IMG/VR virus record: IMGVR_UViG_3300048041_000144
Location: 1 to 45,739 of that record
Source of the DNA: a virus
Reading direction: 5' to 3' (one strand)
DNA length: 45,739 nt
In this document: positions 9,196 through 16,798 of the stretch, one piece after another
Layout: every line of letters starts with the position of its first letter
How positions within the stretch are numbered: the stretch's first letter is position 1
Made by a program: the position numbers and the translations under genes
Notes under the pieces: generated by a model
Seen by the model: the letters and a program-made list of their open reading frames with translations, nothing else
The model's database searches: none
Told to the model about the DNA's origin: nothing

Positions 9196-9389
9196 TGAAG
9201 AAACCACGCATTGCACGAATCGGAGACCATTCACACCCTTGGGTTTGTTGGTGGAATGAGGGATACGGATTCAAATGTGCGTTCACGAGTTGGATTGAAG
9301 CGGTATGGTATGCGCTCGAAATCAATCCGGTACGGCTATCGGCCGCCGAATTAGCGCAGTTGCGACGTATGAGAGCACAACAGAGCTAG
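9195..9389 (+). CDS. small hypothetical protein after integrase
   Basis: A 64-residue protein from the ATG at 9195, overlapping the integrase stop (TGATG), so the two are coupled. It is rich in Trp and aromatic residues (HPWVCWWNEGYGFKC, WIEAVWYALE) with a basic C-terminus. It might be an accessory DNA-binding or excisionase-like factor on position alone, but no HTH is evident. Function unknown. Confidence 0.5.
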   Translation: MKKPRIARIGDHSHPWVCWWNEGYGFKCAFTSWIEAVWYALEINPVRLSAAELAQLRRMRAQQS

Positions 9390-9391
9390 AG

Positions 9392-9524
9392 GGCGACTGC
9401 GGGTCGGGCATAGCTTGGCACAATCGGCACGGCTCTTGACAGGCCGGAGTAGCCAATCCGTAGTAAGCGGGCTGTGAGGCGTGAGCCAATCCCATCGACC
9501 ATGCTCCCGAAAGGGCCAGTCGCC
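9392..9524 (+). ncRNA. candidate structured RNA upstream of terminase
   Basis: An 8-bp perfect closing stem pairs GGCGACTG (9392-9399) with CAGTCGCC (9517-9524). Directly inside, TCGGGCAT (9404-9411) pairs with ATGCTCCCGA (9501-9510) with a two-base bulge. The interior can form small hairpins (CGGC/GCCG around TCTTGACAG, CCG/CGG around TAGTAAG, GGCT/AGCC around GTGAGGCGTG), and TTGGC can pair with either of two GCCAA segments. This looks like a multi-branched RNA of about 133 bases. It has no coding potential that I can see. I recognise no known family. Confidence 0.45.
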
Positions 9525-9710
9525 ACTCTATTGGAGGTTTAACAAGTCACATCTCGATGACATTAAAGTAGTTATAAGCGATCAGTGCGAAGTGTTAGCC
9601 GCTCTGCCGCTCGCGGGTCCTTCCCGGCGCTGAGAGCGTTGAGGGTGACGCGCTAGCCCGGATGCGCGCTAGAGCCAGCCTTTTTTTAACTCATTTCCGT
9701 TTCCACGCCT
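9525..9710. other. non-coding gap before terS, possible packaging site
   Basis: Together with 9392-9524 this forms a 321-base gene-free gap. It holds short inverted and direct repeats, such as GCTCT/AGAGC around a GC-rich core near 9600-9640 and two GCGCTAG copies near 9650-9672, then a T-run at 9680-9687. In lambda-like phages the cos site lies just upstream of the small terminase gene, so this is the natural place to look for cos/pac. An attP for the upstream integrase could also be here. No specific site can be defined by eye. Confidence 0.3.
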
Positions 9711-10283
9711 ATGTCCAAAACAGAAAACCCGAAAAGCTACTCCGCATTGCCTGTTTCGGACGTTGCGGAGTTACTTGGCTTGACCGATAGGCAGGTTCGC
9801 AACCTAATCAAAGACAAGGGGTTGCCAGCCAAGAGCGATCCGCGCGGTTTTGTCTTGGATTGGCCCACCACGTTGGAGTGGTATGTGGGCTATCGGAGTG
9901 CCCAAAAGGGCGGAAATGGCGGAAATCGGCACCCCGAAAACAGCCCGGACAGTTCCGAAGAGCCGCCCGAGACCTTCGATCAGGCATTTTTGCGGAAAAC
10001 CAAGGCTGAAGCTGACCTGAAAGAGCTGCAATTGGCCCATGAACAGGCCCAGGTGGTTTCCATTTCAGACTTGGAGAGAGTCCTCGCCGCTGCTAACCGG
10101 TCTATCCAGACTCAAATTCTGTCGCTGCCGGCCGGGTTGGCTCCCCAACTCATCGGCATGGATGATCGCCAGCAGATTTACAACCTGATTGACCGGAGCT
10201 GCCGGTCGCTTCTGAGCAACCTTGCCAGCATCGACGCTGTGCGTGAGGCCCACACCGCCCAGCCAGAGGCGGAAGAGGAATGA
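9711..10283 (+). CDS. terminase small subunit (Nu1-like)
   Basis: A 190-residue protein. Residues 10-60 form a winged-HTH of the Nu1/MerR type (LPVSDVAELLGLTDRQVRNLIKDKGLP, then a wing with a conserved Asp-Trp), used to bind the packaging site. A helix-rich C-terminal region (FLRKTKAEADLKELQLAHEQAQVV) matches the oligomerisation and TerL-contact part of gpNu1-like proteins. It opens the morphogenesis module. It is separated from the large subunit by a methyltransferase gene and shares an ATGA overlap with it. Confidence 0.85.
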   Translation: MSKTENPKSYSALPVSDVAELLGLTDRQVRNLIKDKGLPAKSDPRGFVLDWPTTLEWYVGYRSAQKGGNGGNRHPENSPDSSEEPPETFDQAFLRKTKAEADLKELQLAHEQAQVVSISDLERVLAAANRSIQTQILSLPAGLAPQLIGMDDRQQIYNLIDRSCRSLLSNLASIDAVREAHTAQPEAEEE

Positions 10284-11407
10284 GATATGTCTCGGTCTGT
10301 TCCGGAATAGAGGCGGCAACGGTGGCTTGGCGGCCCGTGCTCTTTGCCGAAATTGAAAAGTTTCCCAGCCTTGTGCTGGCACATCGCTACCCAGAGGTTC
10401 CCAACGTTGGCGATTTTACGAAGATCGAAAAAAACGAACACGAATCAGTCGATGTTCTTGTTGGCGGAACTCCCTGCCAGGACTTCAGTGTCGCCGGACT
10501 CCGAGCGGGATTGGACGGCAAGCGTGGTCAACTCACCGTCGAATTCGCTAAACTTGCTGGCCGCCTGCGGCCCCGCTGGCTGGTGTGGGAGAACGTCCCC
10601 GGCGTCCTGTCAATTGACGGCGGAGCCGTGTTTGGAACCCTTCTCGGAATGCTGGGGCAACTCGGGTATGGGTTCGCCTACCGAGTTCTTGACGCTCAAT
10701 ACCTTGGAGTTCCCCAGCGCCGCCGTCGCGTCTTCGTTGTCGGATATCTTGGAGACTGGCGCCGTGCCGCGGCGGTACTTTTTGAGCGCCAAAGCCTGTC
10801 GGGGGATACTCCGCCGCGCAGAGAAACGGGGAAAGACGTTGCCCCCACAATTAGCGCGCGCATTAAAGGCGGTGGCGGGCTCGGCACCGACTTTGATTGC
10901 GACGGCGGCTTGATTGCTGGCACGTTGTCACCGGGTGCGCATCCCGGCGGATACAACGGTCAGGACGCTTATTCCAACCAATTGATTGCCTTCGGTGGAA
11001 ACAATACCGCCGGGGCAATTGATATAGCGACTGCTTGCAACGCGCATGGCGGTTCGGGAAGGATGGATTTCGAGAGCGAAACGTTAGTCACCGCGCCTCT
11101 GACTCAGAACCCCTATGCGGACAACAAGAGCCGGGAGTCATTGCTGGTCACTCACGCGCTCCGCGCGGATGGTTTTGATGCCAGCGAGGATGGTACTGGA
11201 CGCGGTACGCCACTTGTGCCTGTGGCCTCCGCTGTGCGCCGCCTGACACCCCGCGAGTGCGAACGCCTTCAGGGCTTCCCGGACGATTACACGCTTATCT
11301 CTCCTAAAACTGCCGATGGTCCGCGCTATAAGGCTCTCGGCAATAGCATGGCTGTGCCAGTTATGCGGTGGATCGGTGAGCGCATTGCTATGGCGGATGC
11401 TCTATGA
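10280..11407 (+). CDS. DNA cytosine-5 methyltransferase
   Basis: A 375-residue protein with the ordered C5-methyltransferase motifs: an SAM-binding start (VSVCSGIEAATVAW), catalytic C66 in PCQDFS (65-70), ENVPG (104-108), QRRRRVF (146-152), and a C-terminal RLTPRECERLQGFPDDY and GNSMAVPV (from 354). The Gly/Asn-rich middle (about 180-300) would be the target-recognition region. It transfers methyl to cytosine C5, probably protecting phage DNA from host restriction. It is inserted between TerS and TerL with ATGA overlaps at both ends. No partner nuclease is seen. The target is unknown. Confidence 0.93.
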   Translation: MRYVSVCSGIEAATVAWRPVLFAEIEKFPSLVLAHRYPEVPNVGDFTKIEKNEHESVDVLVGGTPCQDFSVAGLRAGLDGKRGQLTVEFAKLAGRLRPRWLVWENVPGVLSIDGGAVFGTLLGMLGQLGYGFAYRVLDAQYLGVPQRRRRVFVVGYLGDWRRAAAVLFERQSLSGDTPPRRETGKDVAPTISARIKGGGGLGTDFDCDGGLIAGTLSPGAHPGGYNGQDAYSNQLIAFGGNNTAGAIDIATACNAHGGSGRMDFESETLVTAPLTQNPYADNKSRESLLVTHALRADGFDASEDGTGRGTPLVPVASAVRRLTPRECERLQGFPDDYTLISPKTADGPRYKALGNSMAVPVMRWIGERIAMADAL

Positions 11408-13449
11408 TCGCCCGCCCCCCCTATCAAACCAGCTCCGAAGGCCTGGCCGCGCTCGACCGCACCTTTAAGGCGTCGCACAAGATGTTCCTGCCGCCCGACC
11501 CGCTTTCGCTTTCCGAGTGGGCTGACCGCTACGCCTACATCCCCAAGGAATCATCGGCGTCTCCCGGCAAGTTCCACACCTCCACGCTGGAGTATCAGCG
11601 CGGCATGATGGACGCCATCACCGATCAGAATATTGAGACGATTGTCCTCATGCTGGCCGCGCAGTCCGGCAAAACGCAAGCCGCCGTGCTCAATACCATT
11701 GGCTATTACAGCCATTGGGAGCCGTCGCCGATCCTGTGCGTACAGCCCAGCCTTGCCGAGGCGGAAAAGTTCTCGAAAAACCGCGTCGCCAAGATGATTC
11801 GAGACACGCCCGTTTTGCGTAATCTCTTTCCCTCGCCGCGCTCGCGGGACTCCGGCAATACCCTGCTCAACAAGGAATTTCCCGGCGGCATTCTGGTCCT
11901 TGTCGGCGCCAATGCCCCAGTTGGCCTGCGCGGGCTCCCCGCGCGCGTCATCCTCATGGATGAGGTGGATGGTTATGAGGCATCGGCCGGCACGGAAGGC
12001 GATCCGGTTGACCTGGCCAAAAAGCGCGCAACGAAATTCTGGAACCGCAAAATCGTTCTGATTTCCACGCCGCACATCAAATACCTCTCCCGCATTGAGG
12101 CTGCATATAATTCCAGCGACAAGCGGCGCTATTACGTTCCATGCCCGCACTGCGGAGAGATGCAGCAGCTCGAATGGAAGCACCTCATTTTCAAAACGGA
12201 GCCGGTCGAGAACTCCCGTCCGCGCGTGCTGTGGTATCACTACGTCTGTATCAACGGCTGCATCATCGAAGAGCGTTCCAAGCATGAGATGATCCGCCGC
12301 GGCGAGTGGCGCGCCACAGCCAAGAGCCATGACGGCAAGACGGCTGGCTTCCAGCTCAACGCGCTTTATGGCGTCGTTGATTGGCTGGATCTTATCCGTG
12401 AATGGCTGGAGGCGCAGACCTCTCTCGAACGCATGAAGGTTTTTGTTAATACAAACCTCGCGGAAACATGGGAAATACGCGGCACCGGTGCGAACACAAC
12501 GGAATTGGAAAAGCGCCCGCGCTTCAAGCGTGAGATATTGCCCTCCGGCGTCCTTTGGCTCACCGCCGGTGTCGATACGCAGGATGATCGCCTGGAGTGC
12601 AGCCTCTATGGCTGGGGCCTTGATGATGAGCGCTGGGCCATCGAGCACAAAGTCTTCAAGGGCGATCCATCTTTGCCGGATGCGGACGCGGCCAGCCCGT
12701 GGGCCGCTCTTCGCGAATATCTGTTGGAAGAGTGGGAACATGCGCTCGGTGTGACCATGCGCATTGCCGCCGTGTTGATCGATTCTGGCGGCCATCACAC
12801 CGAGCGGGTGTACGAATTCACGCGCAAGCATGAGGCGCGGCGCTGGCACGCCATTGTGGGCCGCGCTGGCATCGGCCGTCCGCTACTCAGTTCCGGCAGT
12901 CGCGTCGGCCCGTACAAAACGCTGCTTTACATCGTCGGCGTTGACACCGCCAAGGAAGATATTTTCACTTCGTTTCGCGTGGATAAAATTGGTTCAGGCT
13001 ATTGCCACTTCAGTGATGGATTGGAGCCAGAATTCTTCCGCCAGGTGACGGCGGAAAAACTCGTAAAAAACACCGAAAATTTCCAAACCACAATGCACTG
13101 GGTTAAAACATCCGAGCGCAATGAGGCGCTGGATTGCGCCGTCTATGCCCGCGCCGCCGTGAGTGTGCGCCGCCCGAACTTCCGCAAGTTGGCGCGTAGC
13201 CTTTTCCGCATGACAGAAAAACTCCGCCATGAACGCGAGGCCGCCGGCCAGCCCATGCCTAAGTCGGAAGACGAAATGATCGGCTCCGCGCCGGTTGACC
13301 ATCTTGTTGACGCTAACAAAATGGTCCAGGCCGTTGATGCGACCGTCAAGGATGCGTTATCCGCTCCAACAAAGCCCAAGCCCGCGCGTCCAAAACGCAA
13401 ACGCCCCAGCATTGCTGCTCAACTTCGCAGTCTCAACCGCTTGGGCTGA
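11404..13449 (+). CDS. terminase large subunit (GpA family)
   Basis: A 681-residue packaging motor and nuclease of the lambda gpA family. Walker A is AAQSGKT (85-91) and Walker B with catalytic Glu is VILMDEVD (182-189). A CPHC zinc-knuckle typical of GpA proteins follows at 247-250. The nuclease domain begins near GVDTQDDRLECSLYGWG, and acidic residues there are expected to hold the metal. Length fits gpA (641). It cuts concatemers and pumps DNA into the prohead. The last residues (KPKPARPKRKRPS) are basic. Confidence 0.95.
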   Translation: MIARPPYQTSSEGLAALDRTFKASHKMFLPPDPLSLSEWADRYAYIPKESSASPGKFHTSTLEYQRGMMDAITDQNIETIVLMLAAQSGKTQAAVLNTIGYYSHWEPSPILCVQPSLAEAEKFSKNRVAKMIRDTPVLRNLFPSPRSRDSGNTLLNKEFPGGILVLVGANAPVGLRGLPARVILMDEVDGYEASAGTEGDPVDLAKKRATKFWNRKIVLISTPHIKYLSRIEAAYNSSDKRRYYVPCPHCGEMQQLEWKHLIFKTEPVENSRPRVLWYHYVCINGCIIEERSKHEMIRRGEWRATAKSHDGKTAGFQLNALYGVVDWLDLIREWLEAQTSLERMKVFVNTNLAETWEIRGTGANTTELEKRPRFKREILPSGVLWLTAGVDTQDDRLECSLYGWGLDDERWAIEHKVFKGDPSLPDADAASPWAALREYLLEEWEHALGVTMRIAAVLIDSGGHHTERVYEFTRKHEARRWHAIVGRAGIGRPLLSSGSRVGPYKTLLYIVGVDTAKEDIFTSFRVDKIGSGYCHFSDGLEPEFFRQVTAEKLVKNTENFQTTMHWVKTSERNEALDCAVYARAAVSVRRPNFRKLARSLFRMTEKLRHEREAAGQPMPKSEDEMIGSAPVDHLVDANKMVQAVDATVKDALSAPTKPKPARPKRKRPSIAAQLRSLNRLG

Positions 13450-13460
13450 GAAATATATTC

Positions 13461-13491
13461 TTGACTTTTATGTATTTGTTTCGTACGATAC
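13461..13491 (+). promoter_or_regulatory. sigma-70-like promoter with overlapping palindrome
   Basis: TTGACT (13461-13466), a 17-base spacer and TACGAT (13484-13489) make a near-consensus promoter in front of the SprT gene. The -10 lies in the palindrome TCGTACGA (13481-13488). The 17-base string TTTGTTTCGTACGATAC (13475-13491) recurs inverted at 38079-38095, so it may be an operator. Confidence 0.6.
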
Positions 13492-13512
13492 AAACAAGAA
13501 AGCGGAAAAGGC

Positions 13513-14163
13513 ATGAAAGAGAAAATCACATCTCAGCAGTACCTGGACTTTCAGGCGGCTTTTGATTTCTTCAACGATCAGCTTTTCGCGGGCGGCCTTC
13601 CGCAAGTGCTGGTCACTTTGCAGCGCCATGCCAAGGCGCGCGGCTACTTCGCGCCGGAGCGCTTTCACGGGCGTGGCAACAAAACTACGGTCCATGAAAT
13701 CGCGCTCAACCCGGATTGTTTCTGCGATGAAACAGACGAGCGCATCCTTTCCACGCTGGCGCATGAGATGGCTCACCTGTGGCAGCGCGTCTCTGGCCAT
13801 ACGCCGCGCAGCGGTTACCATGATCGCGAGTGGGCGGCGAAGATGAAAGAGATTGGCTTGCAGCCCACTACCACCGGGCAGCCTGGCGGAAAAGAGACAG
13901 GCCAATCTATGACGCACTTTGTGATGAAAAATGGACGGTACGCCCGCGTCTATGTCAAACTCGCAAAACAGGGGCTCAAACTCAAGTGGGAGTCGCCCGC
14001 GCCGCTGGCGGCGGAAGCCAAGGCTAAAACTGAGAGCAAAACAAAATACACCTGCCCGGAGTGCGCGCAGAATGCCTGGGCCAAACCTGACGCCGTGCTG
14101 ATCTGCGGTGTATGTTTTGAGGACAATCCTCGCGAACCGCAAATCATGCTTGCCAACGCATAG
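13513..14163 (+). CDS. SprT-like zinc metallopeptidase
   Basis: A 216-residue protein of the SprT/SPRTN family. The active site HEMAH is at 84-88 with the third zinc ligand H103 in GYHDREW, and a C-terminal zinc ribbon uses C181/C184 and C198/C201. In eukaryotes SPRTN cleaves DNA-protein crosslinks; bacterial SprT roles are unclear. A phage copy might clear proteins from DNA or process a host factor. It has its own promoter just upstream, unlike its neighbours, and breaks the TerL-gpW order, so I regard it as an acquired cargo gene. Confidence 0.88.
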   Translation: MKEKITSQQYLDFQAAFDFFNDQLFAGGLPQVLVTLQRHAKARGYFAPERFHGRGNKTTVHEIALNPDCFCDETDERILSTLAHEMAHLWQRVSGHTPRSGYHDREWAAKMKEIGLQPTTTGQPGGKETGQSMTHFVMKNGRYARVYVKLAKQGLKLKWESPAPLAAEAKAKTESKTKYTCPECAQNAWAKPDAVLICGVCFEDNPREPQIMLANA

Positions 14164-14235
14164 GCTGCCGAACACGGCCTTGTTTTCCGTAAATACTGTA
14201 AATACTATCTAAATTCGCGTTAAATTGGCTTTTAC

Positions 14236-14256
14236 GCCCATAACTCAACTATGGGC
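14236..14256 (+). promoter_or_regulatory. hairpin over the start codon of the gpW-like gene
   Basis: GCCCATA (14236-14242) and TATGGGC (14250-14256) form a 7-bp stem that includes the ATG at 14251. No Shine-Dalgarno sequence is visible upstream. A tandem GTAAATACT repeat lies at 14189-14206. Initiation here may be structured or leaderless. Confidence 0.35.
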
Positions 14257-14895
14257 AACCTGAAAAATCGATCCACGCCAATTCCGCAATTCGACGCGCC
14301 AGACGTGCCGATTGAACCAACCCAGCTTCGGCAGGGCGACACATGGAACTGGGAGCGTGCGTTCCCGGACTATCCCAGCAACCTGTACCAGCTCAAGTAC
14401 GTGTTCAATAGCTCCGCCAGCCGCTTTGTGCTGGACGGCACGCTGGCAACTAACCCGCCCATCACGTCTGACACAGACGGCCAGACTTTTGATATCCAAG
14501 CCCCGAGCACGTTGACTGCGACCTGCCAGCCTGACACCTATCAGCTTGTGGCAATCCTTATTGGCATCGCGGACACCACGGCAGCCGGGGAGCAGGTCAC
14601 CATGCCTCTACAGGACGTGCTGGTCGAGGCCAATCTGGCCACGGCCACCGGTCCCGTGGACACGCGCAGCTTCGTCAAAAAGCGCCTGGACATGATCGAG
14701 GACTGTATCAACGGAGACACAAGGCCGGACGTACAGGAATACATGATCAATGGCCGCCAACTCAAAAAAATTCCTCCGGCAGAGTTGGAAAAACTGCGCG
14801 TTCACTACAAAAGCAAATACCGGGCCGAGTTGCGCGCACAGGGCGAGTACGCCGGTCGCCGCGTAATTGGATTCCGCTTTAGACCCACGTGCTAG
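14251..14895 (+). CDS. head-tail connector with gpW-like C-terminus
   Basis: A 214-residue protein between TerL and portal, the place of lambda gpW. The C-terminal segment (about 155-200) has SFVKKRLDMIEDCI, then INGRQLKKIPPAELEKLRVHY and a basic end. This is the two-helix plus hairpin pattern of gpW-like head-completion proteins that plug the portal vertex. The N-terminal 140 residues are beta-rich (GDTWNWERAFPDYPSNLYQLKY) and resemble a separate domain found in phage proteins of unknown role, so this could be a two-domain adaptor. The gpW assignment is from pattern and position. Confidence 0.65.
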   Translation: MGNLKNRSTPIPQFDAPDVPIEPTQLRQGDTWNWERAFPDYPSNLYQLKYVFNSSASRFVLDGTLATNPPITSDTDGQTFDIQAPSTLTATCQPDTYQLVAILIGIADTTAAGEQVTMPLQDVLVEANLATATGPVDTRSFVKKRLDMIEDCINGDTRPDVQEYMINGRQLKKIPPAELEKLRVHYKSKYRAELRAQGEYAGRRVIGFRFRPTC

Positions 14896-14903
14896 GAGGC
14901 GCC

Positions 14904-16670
14904 ATGGCAACTGTTCATCATACGAGTTATCTCTCCCGCGCCTTCCGCGCCGTATCCAACGGCATTGCGGCGGCCAGGCGCACGCTTACCTCTGATTCCA
15001 CCTTGGCTCAACTCGGCGGCTCCAGCGGCTTGCAGGGTTTCAATGCAGCCAAAATGGGCCGCCTCACCATGGATTGGCCCACGGCGTCGCGTTCCGCCGA
15101 TCAGGATTTGCTGGTTGACCTGCGCCGTCTTCGCGCCCGCGCGCGGAATCAGGCCATCAATAGCCCGATTGCCGGTAAGTTCCTAAGCATGGTGCGCTCG
15201 AACGTTGCAGGACAGAACGGCGTGCGGCTAACCTTCAAGGTTCCGCAAGTCCGCCAGCGCAAAACGAAAAACGGAATCCCGCTGGATGAGGCGGCCAACG
15301 CCGAGTTACGCCGTGCGTGGCATGAGTGGGGGAAAAAGGGCTCATGCACCGTCTGTGGTCGCTACTCGTTGCGTGAGGTAGAGCGGCTCATCGTGGAGAA
15401 TACCGGGCGCGATGGGGAGCAATTTATCCGCAAAGTGTATGTGCCCAAATCCGTCAATCCCTTCGGCTTTCAGATCCAGCTCATTGACGCCGATCAGGTG
15501 GACGACACATACAACCTGATGGGCCGCGCGGACGGAACGCAGGTACGCATGGGCGTCGAGGTCGATCAGTATCAGAAACCGCTCGCCTACCACATTTTCA
15601 AGGGCAACCCGTACGAAGCCTCGTTCGGCTCATCGCTGCGCACGCGCGTGCCTGCCGATCAGATCATCCATTGGCTGATTGCCCATCGTACCGGCCAGAC
15701 GCGCGGTTACCCGTGGATGGCCGCGGGCATGAATCAGCTCAATATGCTGGATGGCTACTTTTTAGCGGAGCTGTCCCGCTCTCGCATCAATGCTTCCATG
15801 TTGATGTCCATCGAGACAGACAAAGATGCGGACGAGGATGCGGACGAAATTGAGGCCGATGGCATCAACACGGATGGTTCCAAAGCTATCGATCTAGGCT
15901 TTGGGAGCGCTCTGGATTTGAGCGGTACCGGTGCGCACTTGCAGGACCACACGCCCAGCAGCCCAAACAACGCATTTGATCCATTCATCAAGCAATCCGG
16001 CCGCCTGATCGCTTCCGGGCTCAACGTGCCCTATCACTCGCTCTTCAATGATCTCAGCGGCGTCAATTACAGCTCTGCGCGTATCGGTGAGCTGGAAGTC
16101 CGCGATTTTTGGATGGAGTTACAGACCTCGCTCATCGATAACATGCTCGAACCGATTTACGAAGCATGGCTTGGCTCTGCGCTGCTGAATCGCGCAGTTG
16201 AGTTGCCGCTTGAAGATCGCAAGCGTTTTACCGGCGAATCGATCAAGTGGGAGCCGCGGCGCTGGCCGTGGATTGATCCGCTCAAAGATGTTCAGGCCAA
16301 CACACTGCTTGTGCAAAACGGTTTCGACACACACGAGCACATCCTGAACAGCACAGGACATGATCTGGAAGACACGTATGCGTCGTTGGCCCGTGAACAG
16401 GAGCTGGCTGACTCACTTGATTTAGCGCTTGGAACGGATATACGAGGCCAGGGGACAAGTGAAATCAATAACTCGGATGAAACGCCGGAAGATGGTGAGC
16501 AATCGCCAAAAGAGGATGACGAAAAGCTGCCCGCCCAACAGGCGGTCAAGCCCGCCAAACCTAAAACAAAAACGCCTCATGCGCCAGCAAAGCCAAAAGG
16601 CCGCGGGCTTGAACGCGGAATGCATCCGGCCAACGCGGCTATATGGAATTTAACGGAGGATGAAAAATGA
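14904..16670 (+). CDS. portal protein (lambda gpB family)
   Basis: AGGAGG at 14894-14899 points to the ATG at 14904, giving 588 residues. Features of lambda-type portals are clear: RARARNQAINSPIAGKFLSMV near the start, GRDGEQFIRKVY, LIDADQVDD, then VPADQIIHWLIAHRTGQTRGYPWMA and SGLNVPYHSLFNDLSGVNYSSARIGELE. Twelve copies form the ring through which DNA enters and leaves. The C-terminal 100 residues are charged and low-complexity (DETPEDGEQSPKEDDEK, Pro/Lys-rich). The stop overlaps a 25-residue reading frame. Confidence 0.95.
   Translation: MATVHHTSYLSRAFRAVSNGIAAARRTLTSDSTLAQLGGSSGLQGFNAAKMGRLTMDWPTASRSADQDLLVDLRRLRARARNQAINSPIAGKFLSMVRSNVAGQNGVRLTFKVPQVRQRKTKNGIPLDEAANAELRRAWHEWGKKGSCTVCGRYSLREVERLIVENTGRDGEQFIRKVYVPKSVNPFGFQIQLIDADQVDDTYNLMGRADGTQVRMGVEVDQYQKPLAYHIFKGNPYEASFGSSLRTRVPADQIIHWLIAHRTGQTRGYPWMAAGMNQLNMLDGYFLAELSRSRINASMLMSIETDKDADEDADEIEADGINTDGSKAIDLGFGSALDLSGTGAHLQDHTPSSPNNAFDPFIKQSGRLIASGLNVPYHSLFNDLSGVNYSSARIGELEVRDFWMELQTSLIDNMLEPIYEAWLGSALLNRAVELPLEDRKRFTGESIKWEPRRWPWIDPLKDVQANTLLVQNGFDTHEHILNSTGHDLEDTYASLAREQELADSLDLALGTDIRGQGTSEINNSDETPEDGEQSPKEDDEKLPAQQAVKPAKPKTKTPHAPAKPKGRGLERGMHPANAAIWNLTEDEK
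16630..16664 (+). repeat. 35-base direct repeat with RBS, copy 1
   Basis: Matches 16762-16796 at 33 of 35 bases, with the shared core GGAATTTAACGGAGGATGAA. It contains the last portal codons and a strong GGAGG site serving the 25-residue frame at 16667. Confidence 0.9.
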
Positions 16671-16744
16671 AGGCCCTTGCTATCGTGTCGATTTCTTTGT
16701 TTCTGGTCTTTGCGGTGGTGATTTGCCTTATTGCACCCATTTAG
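16667..16744 (+). CDS. 25-residue single-helix membrane peptide
   Basis: A tiny frame starting in the ATGA of the portal stop, behind the GGAGG of the 35-base repeat. The predicted product is MKALAIVSISLFLVFAVVIC followed by LIAPI, almost entirely one hydrophobic helix after a single Lys. It could be a membrane peptide, or a leftover signal-sequence-like fragment from the duplication that also made the second repeat in front of the next gene. That gene begins with a similar hydrophobic signal (MKRTLLIITLFF). Too short for certainty. Confidence 0.4.
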   Translation: MKALAIVSISLFLVFAVVICLIAPI

Positions 16745-16761
16745 ATCGTCAACCACAAACC

Positions 16762-16796
16762 CCAACCCGGCCATATGGAATTTAACGGAGGATGAA
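16762..16796 (+). repeat. 35-base direct repeat with RBS, copy 2
   Basis: Second copy, placing the same GGAGG site in front of the GTG at 16799. The two copies bracket the 25-residue frame. Confidence 0.9.
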
Positions 16797-16798
16797 GA

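Noticed and set aside
10280-11407. Restriction-modification system
   Set aside because: Only the methyltransferase is present; neighbours are terminase subunits and no endonuclease gene is visible.
11551-12849. 432-residue open frame on the - strand opposite the large terminase gene
   Set aside because: It mirrors the codon bias of a clear TerL gene, shows no motif and has no ribosome-binding site; a shadow frame.
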